From the NCBI GenBank assembly GCA_022866645.1, contig JALHUQ010000305.1, positions 1-14,942 of the forward strand: DNA of 14,942 nt, written 5' to 3'. Positions 1 to 6,606 of the stretch are shown here, piece after piece (the stretch's first letter is position 1; the number at the start of each line of letters is the position of its first letter). The notes beneath the pieces are model-generated. The model made no database searches. It had not been told where the DNA came from and saw only the letters and a list, made by a program, of their open reading frames with translations. The position numbers and the translations under genes are program-made. Source of the DNA: Woeseiaceae bacterium. GTDB lineage: Bacteria; Pseudomonadota; Gammaproteobacteria; Steroidobacterales; Woeseiaceae.

Positions 1-72
1 AGCGCCCGTCTCCTCCAGCACATACAGGGTTTTCAGGGTATTTTGCGTAAAGAATCCGTATAAACGAAACAT
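1..72 (-). CDS. Glutathione S-transferase-like protein, N-terminal fragment (runs off left edge)
   Basis: An open frame begins with ATG at 72 and reads leftward without a stop to the window edge, giving 24 codons. The visible peptide contains LYGFFTQNTLKTLYVLEE, which looks like the first beta strand and helix of a GST thioredoxin-fold domain (a pattern of the type LYxxxxSxxxKxxxxLEE). GSTs conjugate or transfer glutathione in the cytoplasm, or act as glutathione-dependent lyases and isomerases. A purine-rich GAGGGAG lies about 4 nt upstream of the ATG, supporting the start. The gene is divergent from the methyltransferase at 163 and shares the 90-bp region between them. Only the N-terminus is visible, so the GST subclass and substrate cannot be judged; assignment rests on this short motif. 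Confidence 0.6.
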   Translation of the reverse strand, partial: MFRLYGFFTQNTLKTLYVLEETGA

Positions 73-84
73 GGCGCTCCCTCA

Positions 85-107
85 TTCACTTTTATTTTGC
101 AAGTGAA
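85..107. promoter_or_regulatory. Candidate operator: perfect 7-bp inverted repeat between divergent genes
   Basis: TTCACTT (85-91) and AAGTGAA (101-107) are exact reverse complements separated by 9 nt. The dyad sits between the divergent GST-like and methyltransferase starts and overlaps the putative -35 box of the methyltransferase promoter. The arm centres are 16 nt apart, compatible with a dimeric helix-turn-helix regulator. No regulator gene is visible next to it. The binding role is an inference. Confidence 0.45.
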
Positions 108-124
108 CTGATGCTAGCTATATC
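97..124 (+). promoter_or_regulatory. Putative sigma70-type promoter of the methyltransferase gene
   Basis: TTGCAA (97-102) and TATATC (119-124) are separated by 16 nt and each matches four of six positions of the -35 and -10 consensus. Predicted transcription would begin near 131, leaving a leader of about 30 nt before the TTG start. The -35 box overlaps the right arm of the inverted repeat at 85-107. This is a weak-to-moderate match judged by eye. Confidence 0.35.
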
Positions 125-148
125 GCTCTCGTTTTACCAGCCATTCCT

Positions 149-155
149 GGAGGAG
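149..155 (+). promoter_or_regulatory. Strong ribosome binding site that fixes a TTG start
   Basis: GGAGGAG lies 7 nt before TTG at 163. No in-frame ATG occurs near this spacing; the next Met codons (residues 11 and 14) would remove the conserved-looking N-terminal segment. The near-perfect Shine-Dalgarno sequence decides the unusual start codon. Confidence 0.7.
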
Positions 156-162
156 TAAGCCC

Positions 163-954
163 TTGGCCCACAAAAACGAGTACCACGACAACATGGTCAA
201 GATGCTCGAGCTCATATGGGGCAAGGGCTACATGGCACCGGGCGGCGCGGGCAATGTCGCAAAGCTGCTGGACGGTACCTCCCCACAGGGTAAGCGAATT
301 CTGGATATCGGTTGCGGTATCGGTGGTCCGGCTTTCGAAATGGCTCGCACCCACGGTGCGCGGGTCACAGGGATAGACCTCGAAGCTCCGCTTATCGAAC
401 GCGCCCGCAGGGACGCCGAAAAACTGGGCTTGCTGGGGCAGTGCCATTTCGAGTTCGTCGACATCGGCCCTCTGCCGTTTCCCGACCGATCATTCGACAT
501 CATCATCACGTCAGGCGCCATCACGCAGACGAGCGACAAGACCTTCTTGCTCAATGAGTGCATGCGGGTTCTCGCACCGGGTGGTTATCTCAGCAGCTAT
601 GAGTGGATGCGATCCGGGCGTGAGTATTCTGACGACATGCACTACTGGTTCAAACTTGAAGGCCTGACTTACGCACTCGAACAACTCGGCGACTACGTGG
701 AAAAGTTTATGCATGCCGGATTCGAAAACGTCTCCGCGATTGACGCTTCGGACTGGTACCGTGCAGAAGCTCACAGGGAATACGAGATGATCAGGGGCGA
801 GCTGTATGAATCCATGGTCAGGCTGCTCGGCCAACGGGATGCCGATCACTTCGTCGAAGACTGGCGGGCAATGGTGGTGGTTATCGATGCGGGTGAAATG
901 CGGCAGGGTTATTGCCGCGGCATCAAACCCGCAGCTACGCCATACGCAAAATGA
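163..954 (+). CDS. Class I SAM-dependent methyltransferase, phosphoethanolamine N-methyltransferase-like
   Basis: This 263-residue cytoplasmic protein is a class I methyltransferase. Motif I is LDIGCGIGG (47-55), the acidic ribose-binding end of strand 2 is GIDLE (70-74), the strand-4 region is FDIIITSGA (111-119) and the post-motif is RVLAPGGYL (135-143). The N-terminal YHDN...GKGYMAPGGA layout and the overall length resemble single-domain phosphobase methyltransferases (PMT, which make phosphocholine), but UbiE-like or small-molecule methyltransferases remain possible. In PMTs an SRDAILH-like segment carries catalytic Asp and His; here the aligned stretch reads TSGAITQ, so both appear replaced by Gly and Gln and the substrate is uncertain. 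The start is TTG at 163 with a strong GGAGGAG (149-155) 7 nt upstream. Its last 20 bp overlap the convergent oxidoreductase. Confidence 0.85.
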   Translation: MAHKNEYHDNMVKMLELIWGKGYMAPGGAGNVAKLLDGTSPQGKRILDIGCGIGGPAFEMARTHGARVTGIDLEAPLIERARRDAEKLGLLGQCHFEFVDIGPLPFPDRSFDIIITSGAITQTSDKTFLLNECMRVLAPGGYLSSYEWMRSGREYSDDMHYWFKLEGLTYALEQLGDYVEKFMHAGFENVSAIDASDWYRAEAHREYEMIRGELYESMVRLLGQRDADHFVEDWRAMVVVIDAGEMRQGYCRGIKPAATPYAK

Positions 955-1912
955 CCTTGCCGCGGGCTCGCCGCGCGGTAATCGCCTCGAACGCCTGCGC
1001 AAATTCCTCCAGCTGGTAGGACTCGGTGACACGCGGAGTCAGGGCACCTTTCTTAATCAGGTCCGCCAGATCCTGCATGTTCTGCATCTGCACCTTGGGG
1101 CTTTTGGCGGCCCAGGTACCCCACCATACTCCGACAATGCTCGCTTCTTTCAGTAACGCTATGTTGGCTTGAAACCTGGGTATGTCGCCCGAGGCAAAGC
1201 CGATCACGAGATAGCGACCATGCCAGGCCAATGCCCGATACGCCGCTTCGGCCAGTTCGCCGCCAACGGGGTCATAGATGACATCCGCGCCAGCGCCGCC
1301 GGTCAGTTCTTTGACGGTTTCCTTCAAATCCTGCGTCGAGTAATTAATCGCTTCGTCGGCGCCGGACTGTTTCGCGAATTCGAGTTTTTCATCGCTGCTC
1401 GCCGCGGCGATGACACGCGCGCCCATCGACTTCGCGATCTCGACGGCGGAAATACCCACGCCCCCGGCGGCACCAAGCACGAGGACGGTTTCGCCGGCCT
1501 TAAGGTCCGCGCTTTGCCGCAGTGCGTGATAGCTGGTGCCATAGGTCACTGTGAACCCGGCGCCGAGTTCGAAGTTCAATCCGTCCGGAAGCGGCATCGT
1601 CATATTCTGATCGGCCACACACTTATCCGCGAACGCACCGCCTTTCGAATTGATAATGACTTTGTCGCCGACGGAATATCGCGTAACGCCTGCCCCTACA
1701 CCGGATACAGTTCCCGAGGCTTCGTTACCCGGGACGAACGGTGGCGGCGTTTTTACCTGGTACTTGCCGGCAATAGAGAGCACGTCGGGGAAGTTGATAC
1801 CCGCTGCCGCGACATCAATCAGTACTTGCCCGGCACCGGCAACCGGATCATCCATCTCCTCGATGACCAACGTTTCCGGCGGACCGTATTCCTTACAAAC
1901 CAGTGCCCGCAT
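935..1912 (-). CDS. Zinc-independent MDR oxidoreductase (NADPH:quinone reductase / enoyl reductase-like)
   Basis: The 325-residue protein is a medium-chain dehydrogenase/reductase of the quinone oxidoreductase type. Visible are the GroES-like N-terminal domain with AAAGINFPDVL (35-45) and PGNEASGTV (61-69), then the Rossmann domain with GAAGGVG (147-153), the NADPH-binding loop of this subfamily. The structural and catalytic zinc cysteine patterns of alcohol dehydrogenases are absent. Such enzymes reduce quinones or alpha,beta-unsaturated carbonyls, including some acyl-CoAs, in the cytoplasm. The start is ATG at 1912 (MRALVCKEYG), which shares its A with the TGA of the upstream thiolase, implying translational coupling. 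The frame stays open upstream to 1969, but that extension lies inside the thiolase gene and does not resemble the family. The neighbours suggest an acyl-CoA substrate; this is inference. Confidence 0.88.
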   Translation of the reverse strand: MRALVCKEYGPPETLVIEEMDDPVAGAGQVLIDVAAAGINFPDVLSIAGKYQVKTPPPFVPGNEASGTVSGVGAGVTRYSVGDKVIINSKGGAFADKCVADQNMTMPLPDGLNFELGAGFTVTYGTSYHALRQSADLKAGETVLVLGAAGGVGISAVEIAKSMGARVIAAASSDEKLEFAKQSGADEAINYSTQDLKETVKELTGGAGADVIYDPVGGELAEAAYRALAWHGRYLVIGFASGDIPRFQANIALLKEASIVGVWWGTWAAKSPKVQMQNMQDLADLIKKGALTPRVTESYQLEEFAQAFEAITARRARGKVILRMA

Positions 1913-3093
1913 CAGGCGACTTCGAATAGTGAAGCAGCGCCTTGTCCACCACCAATGCACATCGTGCAAACGACGAATTTCGCGCCGCGCCGTTTACCTT
2001 CGATCAGCGCGTGTCCGACCATGCGCGCGCCCGACATGCCGTAGGGATGACCTATTGATATCGCGCCGCCATCGACGTTCAGCTTGTCGCCGGGAATACC
2101 CAGTTTGTTGCGGCAATACAGCACCTGCACCGCAAACGCCTCGTTCAATTCCCACAGATCGATGTCGTCCATCGTCAAACCGTTGCGCTTCAGCAGCCTG
2201 GGCACCGCGAACACCGGGCCGATACCCATCTCGTCGGGCTCACAACCCGCAACGGCGGTGCCGCGATAGATTCCCAACGGCGTCAAACCGCGCTTCTCGG
2301 CCAACTTCGCTTCCATAAGAACCGACGCGGACGCGCCGTCAGACAACTGACTGGCATTGCCCGCCGTGATGAAGCCGCCTTCGCGTACCGGTTTCAGCGC
2401 GGAAAGGCCCGCGAGATTGGTGTCCGGGCGATTGCCCTCGTCCTTTTCAAGCATGACGTCCACGAAACTGATTTCCTTGGTTTCTTTGTCCATCACGCCC
2501 ATGCTGGAATTCATCGGCACGATTTCGCCATCGAACCGGCCAGCTTTCTGACCTGCCGCAGTTCGCTGCTGACTTTGCAACGCGTATTCGTCCTGAGCGT
2601 CGCGACTGATGTTGTAACGTTTCGCAACAACCTCTGCAGTGTCGATCATCGGCATGTAGACGTGTGCGTGAACCGCCAGCAAGCGTGGGTCTTTGGCGCG
2701 GAAAGTATTCATGTGTTCGTTTTGCACCAGGCTGATGGACTCAATCCCGCCGCCGACCATGATGTCCACACCGTCACTGACAATTGTCTTGGCCGCGACC
2801 GCTATCGCCATCATGCCCGACGAACATTGACGATCCACGGTCATCCCTGCGGTCGTCACCGGCAAGCCGGCCGCCAGAGCAATTAGTCGGGCGATGTTGG
2901 CGCCCTGAGTTCCCTGCTGCATTACACAACCCATGATGACGTCTTCGACTTCCGCTGGGTCCAAACCGGCACGCAGAACGGCGTTTTTCACAGCATGTGC
3001 CCCGAACGTCGGTGCCTCAATATTATTGAATGCACCCCGGTACGCCTTGCCGATGGGGGTGCGTGCTGTCGATACGATAACGGCTTCTCTCAT
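1912..3093 (-). CDS. Acetyl-CoA C-acyltransferase (thiolase)
   Basis: This 393-residue protein is full length for a thiolase. The nucleophilic cysteine is C90 in VDRQCSSG, the NEAFA motif follows in the second half, and H349 (GHPYG) and C379 (CIGGGQG) complete the catalytic set. Thiolases either cleave 3-ketoacyl-CoA with CoA, the last step of beta-oxidation, or condense two acetyl-CoA; the sequence alone does not settle the direction. ATG at 3093 is preceded by GAGAG about 6 nt upstream. The gene lies 35 bp after the MaoC-type hydratase and overlaps the MDR oxidoreductase by 1 nt, so the three are probably one transcript. A fadA- or atoB-like symbol cannot be chosen from the sequence alone. 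Confidence 0.95.
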   Translation of the reverse strand: MREAVIVSTARTPIGKAYRGAFNNIEAPTFGAHAVKNAVLRAGLDPAEVEDVIMGCVMQQGTQGANIARLIALAAGLPVTTAGMTVDRQCSSGMMAIAVAAKTIVSDGVDIMVGGGIESISLVQNEHMNTFRAKDPRLLAVHAHVYMPMIDTAEVVAKRYNISRDAQDEYALQSQQRTAAGQKAGRFDGEIVPMNSSMGVMDKETKEISFVDVMLEKDEGNRPDTNLAGLSALKPVREGGFITAGNASQLSDGASASVLMEAKLAEKRGLTPLGIYRGTAVAGCEPDEMGIGPVFAVPRLLKRNGLTMDDIDLWELNEAFAVQVLYCRNKLGIPGDKLNVDGGAISIGHPYGMSGARMVGHALIEGKRRGAKFVVCTMCIGGGQGAASLFEVA

Positions 3094-3128
3094 ATTGATC
3101 TCTCAGGTTATTTCCTGTTTTTGAATTA

Positions 3129-3593
3129 TCAGTTGCCAACTATCCACATCACCAAGGTCTCGGCGATCAGCGCAGGTGTTTTCTCACCTTCTATTTCAAC
3201 GCTTACATGAATCTTTACCAACCACTGCCCGGGCCTTTTCTCGGCCGCATCGGTCACTGTTTGTACGGATCGTATACGCTTGCCTACCCTGACAGGCGTC
3301 AGGTAGCGCACTTTGTCCGATCCATAATTGATGACCATCTCGAGGTTTTCGGGCTCGACACCATTTTGAGCATTGAGGTAGATCAGCAGCGACAAGGATA
3401 GAAATCCGTGCGCAATTGGACCACCAAACGGCGTTTGCGCGGCGCGCTCCGGATCCGTGTGGATGAACTGGTGATCATTGGTCGCATCGGCAAACTGCAT
3501 GACGCGCTCCTGAGTAATCTCCAGCCATGGTGATGGCGGGAGCTGTGTGCCGATGAGCGATGGGATGTCTTGTGCTTTGACAGTTGTTTTCAT
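3129..3593 (-). CDS. MaoC-type (R)-enoyl-CoA hydratase, hot-dog fold
   Basis: The 154-residue protein is a single hot-dog domain of the MaoC dehydratase family. The catalytic pair is D40 and H45 in ATNDHQFIHTD, followed by TPFGGPIAHGF (54-64), the standard overhanging segment of (R)-hydratases. It probably hydrates trans-2-enoyl-CoA to 3-hydroxyacyl-CoA in the cytoplasm, with R stereochemistry as is usual for the family. It starts 7 bp after the stop of the TolB-like/TPR protein and ends 35 bp before the thiolase. The Shine-Dalgarno is poor (GGTG about 10 nt before ATG), so expression may depend on coupling to the upstream gene. Bona fide MaoC proteins also act on non-fatty substrates, so chain length is unknown. 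Confidence 0.92.
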   Translation of the reverse strand: MKTTVKAQDIPSLIGTQLPPSPWLEITQERVMQFADATNDHQFIHTDPERAAQTPFGGPIAHGFLSLSLLIYLNAQNGVEPENLEMVINYGSDKVRYLTPVRVGKRIRSVQTVTDAAEKRPGQWLVKIHVSVEIEGEKTPALIAETLVMWIVGN

Positions 3594-3600
3594 ATTTTGA

Positions 3601-5805
3601 TTACACCGAACTGAGATCGAGGAGATAGGTTTTCACGCGCTCGCGGACCGCGGTTTCTTCAGCCTCCCACGTCCGCATCGCCGCCTGAATTCGAGGATCG
3701 GCCACAAACGCCTTGTACTGCGCCTGGGAAAAGCGTGCTCGCCAATTCGGGTGCCCCAGCACCGGTTCGGCAAACACTTCCGTCAGCGCCAAATCGACAG
3801 CGTCTGCAACATTTCCCTGCATCACCATAACGCTAACACGCGCATCCGGGTCTTGCAGCAAGTCCACACCGTAGGACGCAGCGATTTCCTGAATTCTTGC
3901 GACCCTGCGCAACAATTCATCCCGGGGCAACATCACGTACCACGCATCAAACGCGACTCCCTGGGCATACATGAACCTGACAGGGACAGCCGCGGCATCG
4001 ATGTCCAGTATCCCGGGCGCGTGTTGCTCCAGGTAGGTGGTCTCTTTTTCTAAAGTGCCATTCCGGACTGCTGTTCTCAGGAGGTGTTGGACGGCCCCAG
4101 CGTAGGCGAATTGACGGTCTTCGATGTTGTTCTCAATCGCACGCCGGGCGGCCGCGACGCTGGCCTCCTCATCGTTCAGACTAATGGCCCGCGACAAGTC
4201 GATTCGATAGGCGATAGCGCTGGTGGGAGCAATCGCCAGGACGCGATTACGAAAATCATCCGCTTCTTCGACCAGGCCCAACTGATAAAGAAAATCCGCA
4301 ATGAAGCCGGGAATCTCATGGTCTCTTGGGTCGACCTCCATAGCCTTGAGGCTTTGCTGCAAATAGTCGACACCGTCGCCCAGTTTCAGGCCAATAATAC
4401 CGAGCCGCAAATAGGCATTCGGTTGCAGCGGCTCAATATCAAGCGAAGTCCGCAATGACGCACGTGCGTCCTCCAATTGATCAAGCTGCAGATACAGTGC
4501 TCCAATCTGAAAGTGAATTCGCGCGTTGTACGGGTCGAGTTCAAGTGCCTCGCGTTGTAACTGCAGCGCTTTGTCGATTTGCTGCGTTCCCATCAGCATC
4601 CTGGTCAGAAGCAGGCGCACCTCATAGTCTTGTGGATCTTCCGCGACGAGGGATTCAAGCTCACCGATGGCGTCGGGAATTGCCATCGGCACGGATTCAG
4701 TCTGGGACGGTACCGCTTGCACGAATACCCGAATGGCGCGTGCAGCCACGTCGTCCGGACTCACCGCAAGGACTTGTTCTACGGTCGCCAAAACGGCGGC
4801 GAAGGCTTCGTCTTGATGCATCAATCCCGTTTCGAGTTGGTGCAAATAGTTGCTCGCCAGTTCCGTCTTGGCAGCCAGAAAATTGGGGTCAATCGCCAAC
4901 GCGCCCTTCAGTAATTTCTCGGCCGCATCCAGCCCACCATAGGAAAACGTGGCGCGTTGCTTGAGCGCCTGCAGGTAAAGGTCATAGGCATCCGGGTCGT
5001 CGGTACCGACACCGGCGACGATCTTGGCATCACCGGGTCCGAGTAATGACGCTGACAGTACTTGACCCACCCGCAGTGCAATCTCGTCCTGAATGCCGAA
5101 TATGTCGTCGCTGTCACGATCAAAATTTTCTGACCACACGTGATAACCGTCAGATGCCCGAATCAGCTGAGCGGTAATACGAACTCGGCTACCGACCCGC
5201 TGAACACTGCCCTCAAGAATATGAGCAACCTGCAAGGCCTTCGCGATTTCGCGGATATCAATATTCTTGCCTTTGAAGGCAAAACTCGAAGTGCGCGCCG
5301 CCACCTTCAAATTGGGGATTTGCGCCAGCATATGCAGCAGCGTTTCTGTCAGGCCGTCGGAGAAGTACTCGTTATCGGCATCATTCGACATGTTAACGAA
5401 AGGCAATACGGCCACGGACTCGTCGCTGATCCCGTCGCCGGTAATATCGTCATCGTCAGGGGAATTACTGGCGCTAAAGAAAGCGATAAAGACGATCGTG
5501 ACGACCACTCCTGCAATGGTCAGGTAGTCGAGTTTCCCTATCGCAGCTGTCCGGCTCGCATTATCGCGATCGACGTCTGTCTCCTTCTTGATGCCATCGG
5601 GTGTGAGTTCATATACCCAGGAAAGAACGACGGCGGGAATGAAGCCGAACGCGAAACTTAAGATAACGGCTTTCGCTACCCAGGCCGGCACCCCGAGTGT
5701 TGGCAGTACGGTCGTCAAAACCTCTGTCAGTAGCCAGCCCACCACCAGATACGCGGCCGCGACGCGGAGGACGTTTCGACGCTGGAGTTCAGTGAACAGT
5801 GACAT
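3601..5805 (-). CDS. Membrane-anchored TolB-like/TPR repeat protein
   Basis: This 734-residue protein has three hydrophobic segments near the N-terminus (about 12-34, 41-65 and 93-113), then an acidic linker (DSPDDDD-like, 115-125). Next comes a TolB/FlgO-like domain (about 129-255) with VAVLPFVNMS, YFSDGLTE, LEGSVQRVG and RITAQLIRASDG, and then tetratricopeptide-like repeats from about 270 to 540, for example the ALELDPYNARIHFQIGALYL-type helices. This architecture is common in environmental gammaproteobacteria, often with a cyclase or DNA-binding domain in place of the membrane segments; neither is present here. Its molecular role is not established, and assembly or sensing at the membrane is plausible. 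ATG at 5805 has no recognisable Shine-Dalgarno. It heads the hydratase-thiolase-oxidoreductase operon. Residues after about 560 match nothing I recognise. Confidence 0.85.
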   Translation of the reverse strand: MSLFTELQRRNVLRVAAAYLVVGWLLTEVLTTVLPTLGVPAWVAKAVILSFAFGFIPAVVLSWVYELTPDGIKKETDVDRDNASRTAAIGKLDYLTIAGVVVTIVFIAFFSASNSPDDDDITGDGISDESVAVLPFVNMSNDADNEYFSDGLTETLLHMLAQIPNLKVAARTSSFAFKGKNIDIREIAKALQVAHILEGSVQRVGSRVRITAQLIRASDGYHVWSENFDRDSDDIFGIQDEIALRVGQVLSASLLGPGDAKIVAGVGTDDPDAYDLYLQALKQRATFSYGGLDAAEKLLKGALAIDPNFLAAKTELASNYLHQLETGLMHQDEAFAAVLATVEQVLAVSPDDVAARAIRVFVQAVPSQTESVPMAIPDAIGELESLVAEDPQDYEVRLLLTRMLMGTQQIDKALQLQREALELDPYNARIHFQIGALYLQLDQLEDARASLRTSLDIEPLQPNAYLRLGIIGLKLGDGVDYLQQSLKAMEVDPRDHEIPGFIADFLYQLGLVEEADDFRNRVLAIAPTSAIAYRIDLSRAISLNDEEASVAAARRAIENNIEDRQFAYAGAVQHLLRTAVRNGTLEKETTYLEQHAPGILDIDAAAVPVRFMYAQGVAFDAWYVMLPRDELLRRVARIQEIAASYGVDLLQDPDARVSVMVMQGNVADAVDLALTEVFAEPVLGHPNWRARFSQAQYKAFVADPRIQAAMRTWEAEETAVRERVKTYLLDLSSV

Positions 5806-5910
5806 ACGGAGGTACGCAGGGTGGAAGGTTTACCAGACTACACCAAATCATGTGCAGGAATCGCCAAGGCTTAATGGTTATTGGATGCGTCAAAAGCCAA
5901 ATTGGTTGTC
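5806..5910. other. Intergenic gap between hemG and the TolB/TPR gene
   Basis: The 105 bp between the hemG stop and the next minus-strand start would have to hold the operon promoter if hemG is transcribed separately. On the minus strand a TTGACG occurs about 80 nt before the start, but no -10 element at suitable spacing follows it. A short GCCAA/TTGGC stem followed by TTTT overlaps the hemG stop and could be a weak terminator. Neither signal is convincing. Confidence 0.25.
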
Positions 5911-6453
5911 TTATGTTGGCGATCGCCCAAGATCGCAAATGGCTCTGCCAAACGCGTCGACTTCATTCCAGTCGGTAAAATCGACATTCGAATCCAGGGC
6001 GGTCGGGCCTTTCGTCATCCACATGATGAAGCGAATCATGGTTCTGTCCCAAAAACCGTACTTCGCGTAATGAATCCGGCCACCGAAGATACCGATAGCA
6101 GCGGGCTGCCAGGTAATGGTTTTGAGAAACTTCCGGACATAGGGATTGGTGTGCGCTTCCTTCTTGTCCGGTTTGCGAGCCACGACATTGACCGAGAAGA
6201 AGGCGCCCTGCTTAGCTTCGAGTCGTTCGGCATTTTCGTTGATGAATCGGGCGACCTCGGGCCGGTGATGGCCGTAGCGGATACTGGCACCCAGAACTAC
6301 CTGATCAAAGAGTTCCAGGTCGATCTTGCTGTCCGCAGTCAGCTCCAGAAGCTGAGTCTCGTATCCGCCCTGTTCCGCGACCTCCATCAAACGCCTGCAA
6401 ATCTCGATGGTATGTCCGTCGACCGTCGAATAGATGAAACCAATTTTTGCCAT
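5911..6453 (-). CDS. hemG: Menaquinone-dependent protoporphyrinogen IX dehydrogenase
   Basis: The 180-residue protein matches E. coli HemG along its length: the flavodoxin FMN loop IYSTVDGHT near the N-terminus, VVLGASIRYGHH, FFSVNVVARKP, the NPYVRKFL region of the long insert, and TDWNEVDAFGR near the end. HemG oxidises protoporphyrinogen IX to protoporphyrin IX with FMN, passing electrons to the quinone pool at the inner membrane, the penultimate step of haem synthesis. ATG at 6453 gives 180 residues, close to the 181 of E. coli, and GGTGG lies 5 nt upstream; a GTG at 6462 would add three residues with no Shine-Dalgarno. No other haem genes are nearby. It is divergent from the malic enzyme gene. 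Confidence 0.93.
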   Translation of the reverse strand: MAKIGFIYSTVDGHTIEICRRLMEVAEQGGYETQLLELTADSKIDLELFDQVVLGASIRYGHHRPEVARFINENAERLEAKQGAFFSVNVVARKPDKKEAHTNPYVRKFLKTITWQPAAIGIFGGRIHYAKYGFWDRTMIRFIMWMTKGPTALDSNVDFTDWNEVDAFGRAICDLGRSPT

Positions 6454-6477
6454 TCCTGCCACCTGATCAGTACGTCA

Positions 6478-6492
6478 ATAATGGGACATTAT
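6478..6492. promoter_or_regulatory. Candidate operator: ATAATG-N3-CATTAT dyad between hemG and maeA
   Basis: ATAATG (6478-6483) and CATTAT (6487-6492) are exact reverse complements around GGA; after one mismatch the next flanking pair (C6476/G6494) also matches. It lies 25 nt upstream of the hemG ATG and about 115 nt upstream of the malic enzyme start, in the only divergent intergenic space of this part. It may be an operator, or chance AT-rich symmetry overlapping a -10-like CATAAT on the minus strand. Confidence 0.3.
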
Positions 6493-6606
6493 GGGGCCAA
6501 CACTACGCGAGAAAAGACTACGAGACTAGGTGAAATCCGACATGCCGAAACGAGGCAAAGCAACGTAGTTTGGTGGGCAGGCACTGCACGTCGAAAGGAT
6601 ACACTC

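Noticed and set aside
1913..1969. Nineteen-codon N-terminal extension of the MDR oxidoreductase
   Set aside because: It reads antisense-free but inside the thiolase 3' end; the family-like N-terminus MRALVCKEYG begins at the coupled ATG at 1912.
1169..2044. 291-codon plus-strand open frame
   Set aside because: Shadow of the MDR and thiolase genes on the other strand; no motif or Shine-Dalgarno.
3094..3128. CAGG/CCTG symmetry between the MaoC and thiolase genes
   Set aside because: Four-bp arms are expected by chance and the 35-bp gap otherwise looks like a leader with a Shine-Dalgarno.
5881..6606. Upstream extension of the malic enzyme frame, which is open for 242 codons
   Set aside because: It is antisense to the well-supported hemG gene, resembles no protein, and the true malic enzyme start is GTG at 6607 with a good Shine-Dalgarno.
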